A DNA stretch of 5,868 nt from Acholeplasmatales bacterium (GTDB lineage: Bacteria > Bacillota_I > Bacilli_A > Acholeplasmatales > Anaeroplasmataceae). Where the stretch lies: the NCBI GenBank assembly GCA_024681175.1, contig JAILBI010000136.1:1-5868 (forward strand), in the 5' to 3' direction. The notes below the pieces were generated by a model. That model was given only the letters and a program-made list of their open reading frames with translations, did no database searches and was not told where the DNA came from. The translations under genes were made by a program, and so were the position numbers. Positions 5,367 to 5,868 of this stretch are shown in pieces (position 1 is the first letter of the stretch; each line of letters begins with the position of its first letter).

Positions 5367-5708
5367 TTAACCATTTAAAACTTTATTTAAACTATTAAGT
5401 AAATTTGGCAAATCATTTTTTACTGTATTATATATAATATCTAATTGAATTGAACCATAATCATGAACTATTCTATTTCTTAAACCACTTATTTTAAACC
5501 ATGGAATATCAGGATATATAGAACAAATAGATTCTGGTATTTTTTTAGCATTTTCAGATATTTGTACAAACTTAAAGCTTATAGCACTTGATAATACTTC
5601 ATCTTCATTGAATTCTTCAATTGCGCTATCTTTTAAATGATATATGCAAAATTCAATATCCTTTATAATTTTTTCTATATAGTATTTTGGAGTCTTATTA
5701 TTATCCAT
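5367..5708 (-). CDS. hepT: HEPN toxin of a HepT/MntA toxin-antitoxin system
   Basis: This 113-residue, all-helical protein belongs to the HepT-like (DUF86) branch of the HEPN superfamily. Such toxins are RNases that dimerise and cut RNA, including tRNA. Seen: the HEPN motif RNRIVHDY at residues 77-84, that is R77-x4-H82-x-Y84, with the usual aromatic and basic stretch before it (PWFKISGLRNR). In characterised HepT proteins the antitoxin MntA blocks the RNase by adding AMP units to the tyrosine of this motif, here Y84. Also typical is FVQISENAKKIPE at about 47-59. The length is normal. The ATG lies inside the last codons of the nucleotidyltransferase gene, in a different frame, with an eight-base overlap, so the two are probably translationally coupled. 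The motif and partner are both intact, so the toxin is likely functional. No clear terminator follows. Confidence 0.93.
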   Translation of the reverse strand: MDNNKTPKYYIEKIIKDIEFCIYHLKDSAIEEFNEDEVLSSAISFKFVQISENAKKIPESICSIYPDIPWFKISGLRNRIVHDYGSIQLDIIYNTVKNDLPNLLNSLNKVLNG

Positions 5709-5868
5709 ATATCTTTATCCCATCCTTCATTATTTCTCTTAATAAATCTTGATTATTATCTAGTTGATTAATATTCAATAAATCTATTTTTTTATGTAAT
5801 GATTGTCTTAATTCTTCTATTAATCCAAAATAATCTAAACCAGTGACTTCTGTATCTATTAATAAATC
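5701..5868 (-). CDS. mntA: MNT nucleotidyltransferase antitoxin, C-terminal part
   Basis: The last 55 codons of a gene running off the right edge are visible. They start at DLLIDTE, probably the second Asp of the DxD metal-binding motif of the MNT minimal nucleotidyltransferase fold, continue with TGLDYFGLIEELRQSLHKKIDLLN, and end LLREIMKDGIKIYG. This is the usual C-terminal pattern of MntA-like antitoxins: a strand, a helix, the third catalytic-type Asp in KIDLL, then the LR-x-I-x-x-x-G-I-x-IYG ending. The family transfers AMP from ATP to the HEPN toxin. The N-terminal GSxAR part lies outside the window, so integrity cannot be checked. Its TAA (5701-5703) overlaps the start of the HEPN gene by eight bases, the common antitoxin-first arrangement. 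The promoter must lie outside the window. Confidence 0.88.
   Translation of the reverse strand, partial: DLLIDTEVTGLDYFGLIEELRQSLHKKIDLLNINQLDNNQDLLREIMKDGIKIYG

Noticed and set aside
1..5868. tRNA, rRNA, insertion sequence or transposase genes
   Set aside because: No clover-leaf, rRNA-like stretch, transposase motif or long terminal inverted repeat was seen.

Overview
The window is very AT-rich (by eye about a quarter G+C). Genes have Shine-Dalgarno sites, stop codons are mostly TAA, and every Trp checked is TGG, so the standard bacterial code applies. An AT-rich Firmicutes or Mollicutes-related bacterium fits best: a gram-positive type lipoprotein with InlB/Listeria-Bacteroides repeats, a DUF4143 ATPase and a HEPN/MNT pair are common in host-associated Bacilli and Clostridia. 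The species cannot be named from this sequence.

Layout, left to right. (1) Positions 1-170 hold the 3' flank of the first gene, beginning with a 13-bp sequence that recurs near 5291. (2) 171-1478, minus: a stand-alone AAA ATPase with a C-terminal DUF4143 domain. Its promoter lies between two identical 14-bp palindromes, which suggests a dedicated regulatory circuit. (3) 1479-1988: no intact gene. It contains the palindromes, a strong minus-strand terminator (1681-1712) and a short open frame that looks like the displaced 3' end of an rRNA uracil methyltransferase gene. (4) 1989-2579, minus: a hypothetical gene broken by a 25-bp tandem duplication and probably by a second, one-base frameshift. 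(5) 2602-4314, minus: a secreted lipoprotein with five to six InlB B-type repeats and an unassigned C-terminal domain. (6) 4499-5008, plus: an unrecognised 169-residue protein, divergent from the lipoprotein, with its own promoter and terminator. (7) 5009-5366: no gene, but a terminator, a second small hairpin and a two-copy spaced repeat (TTGAAAC-N7-GTGCTGA). (8) 5367-5868, minus: a HepT-like HEPN toxin overlapped by the 3' end of its MNT nucleotidyltransferase antitoxin gene, which runs off the window.

The region reads as accessory DNA: independent single-gene or two-gene units, a toxin-antitoxin module, a decayed gene, short repeats between units, and a possible integration scar. The genes do not form one pathway. 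The best-supported unusual signals are the paired palindromes flanking the ATPase promoter, the duplication that breaks the 1989-2579 gene, and the spaced repeats near 5240-5306. I found no convincing complete novel defence system.
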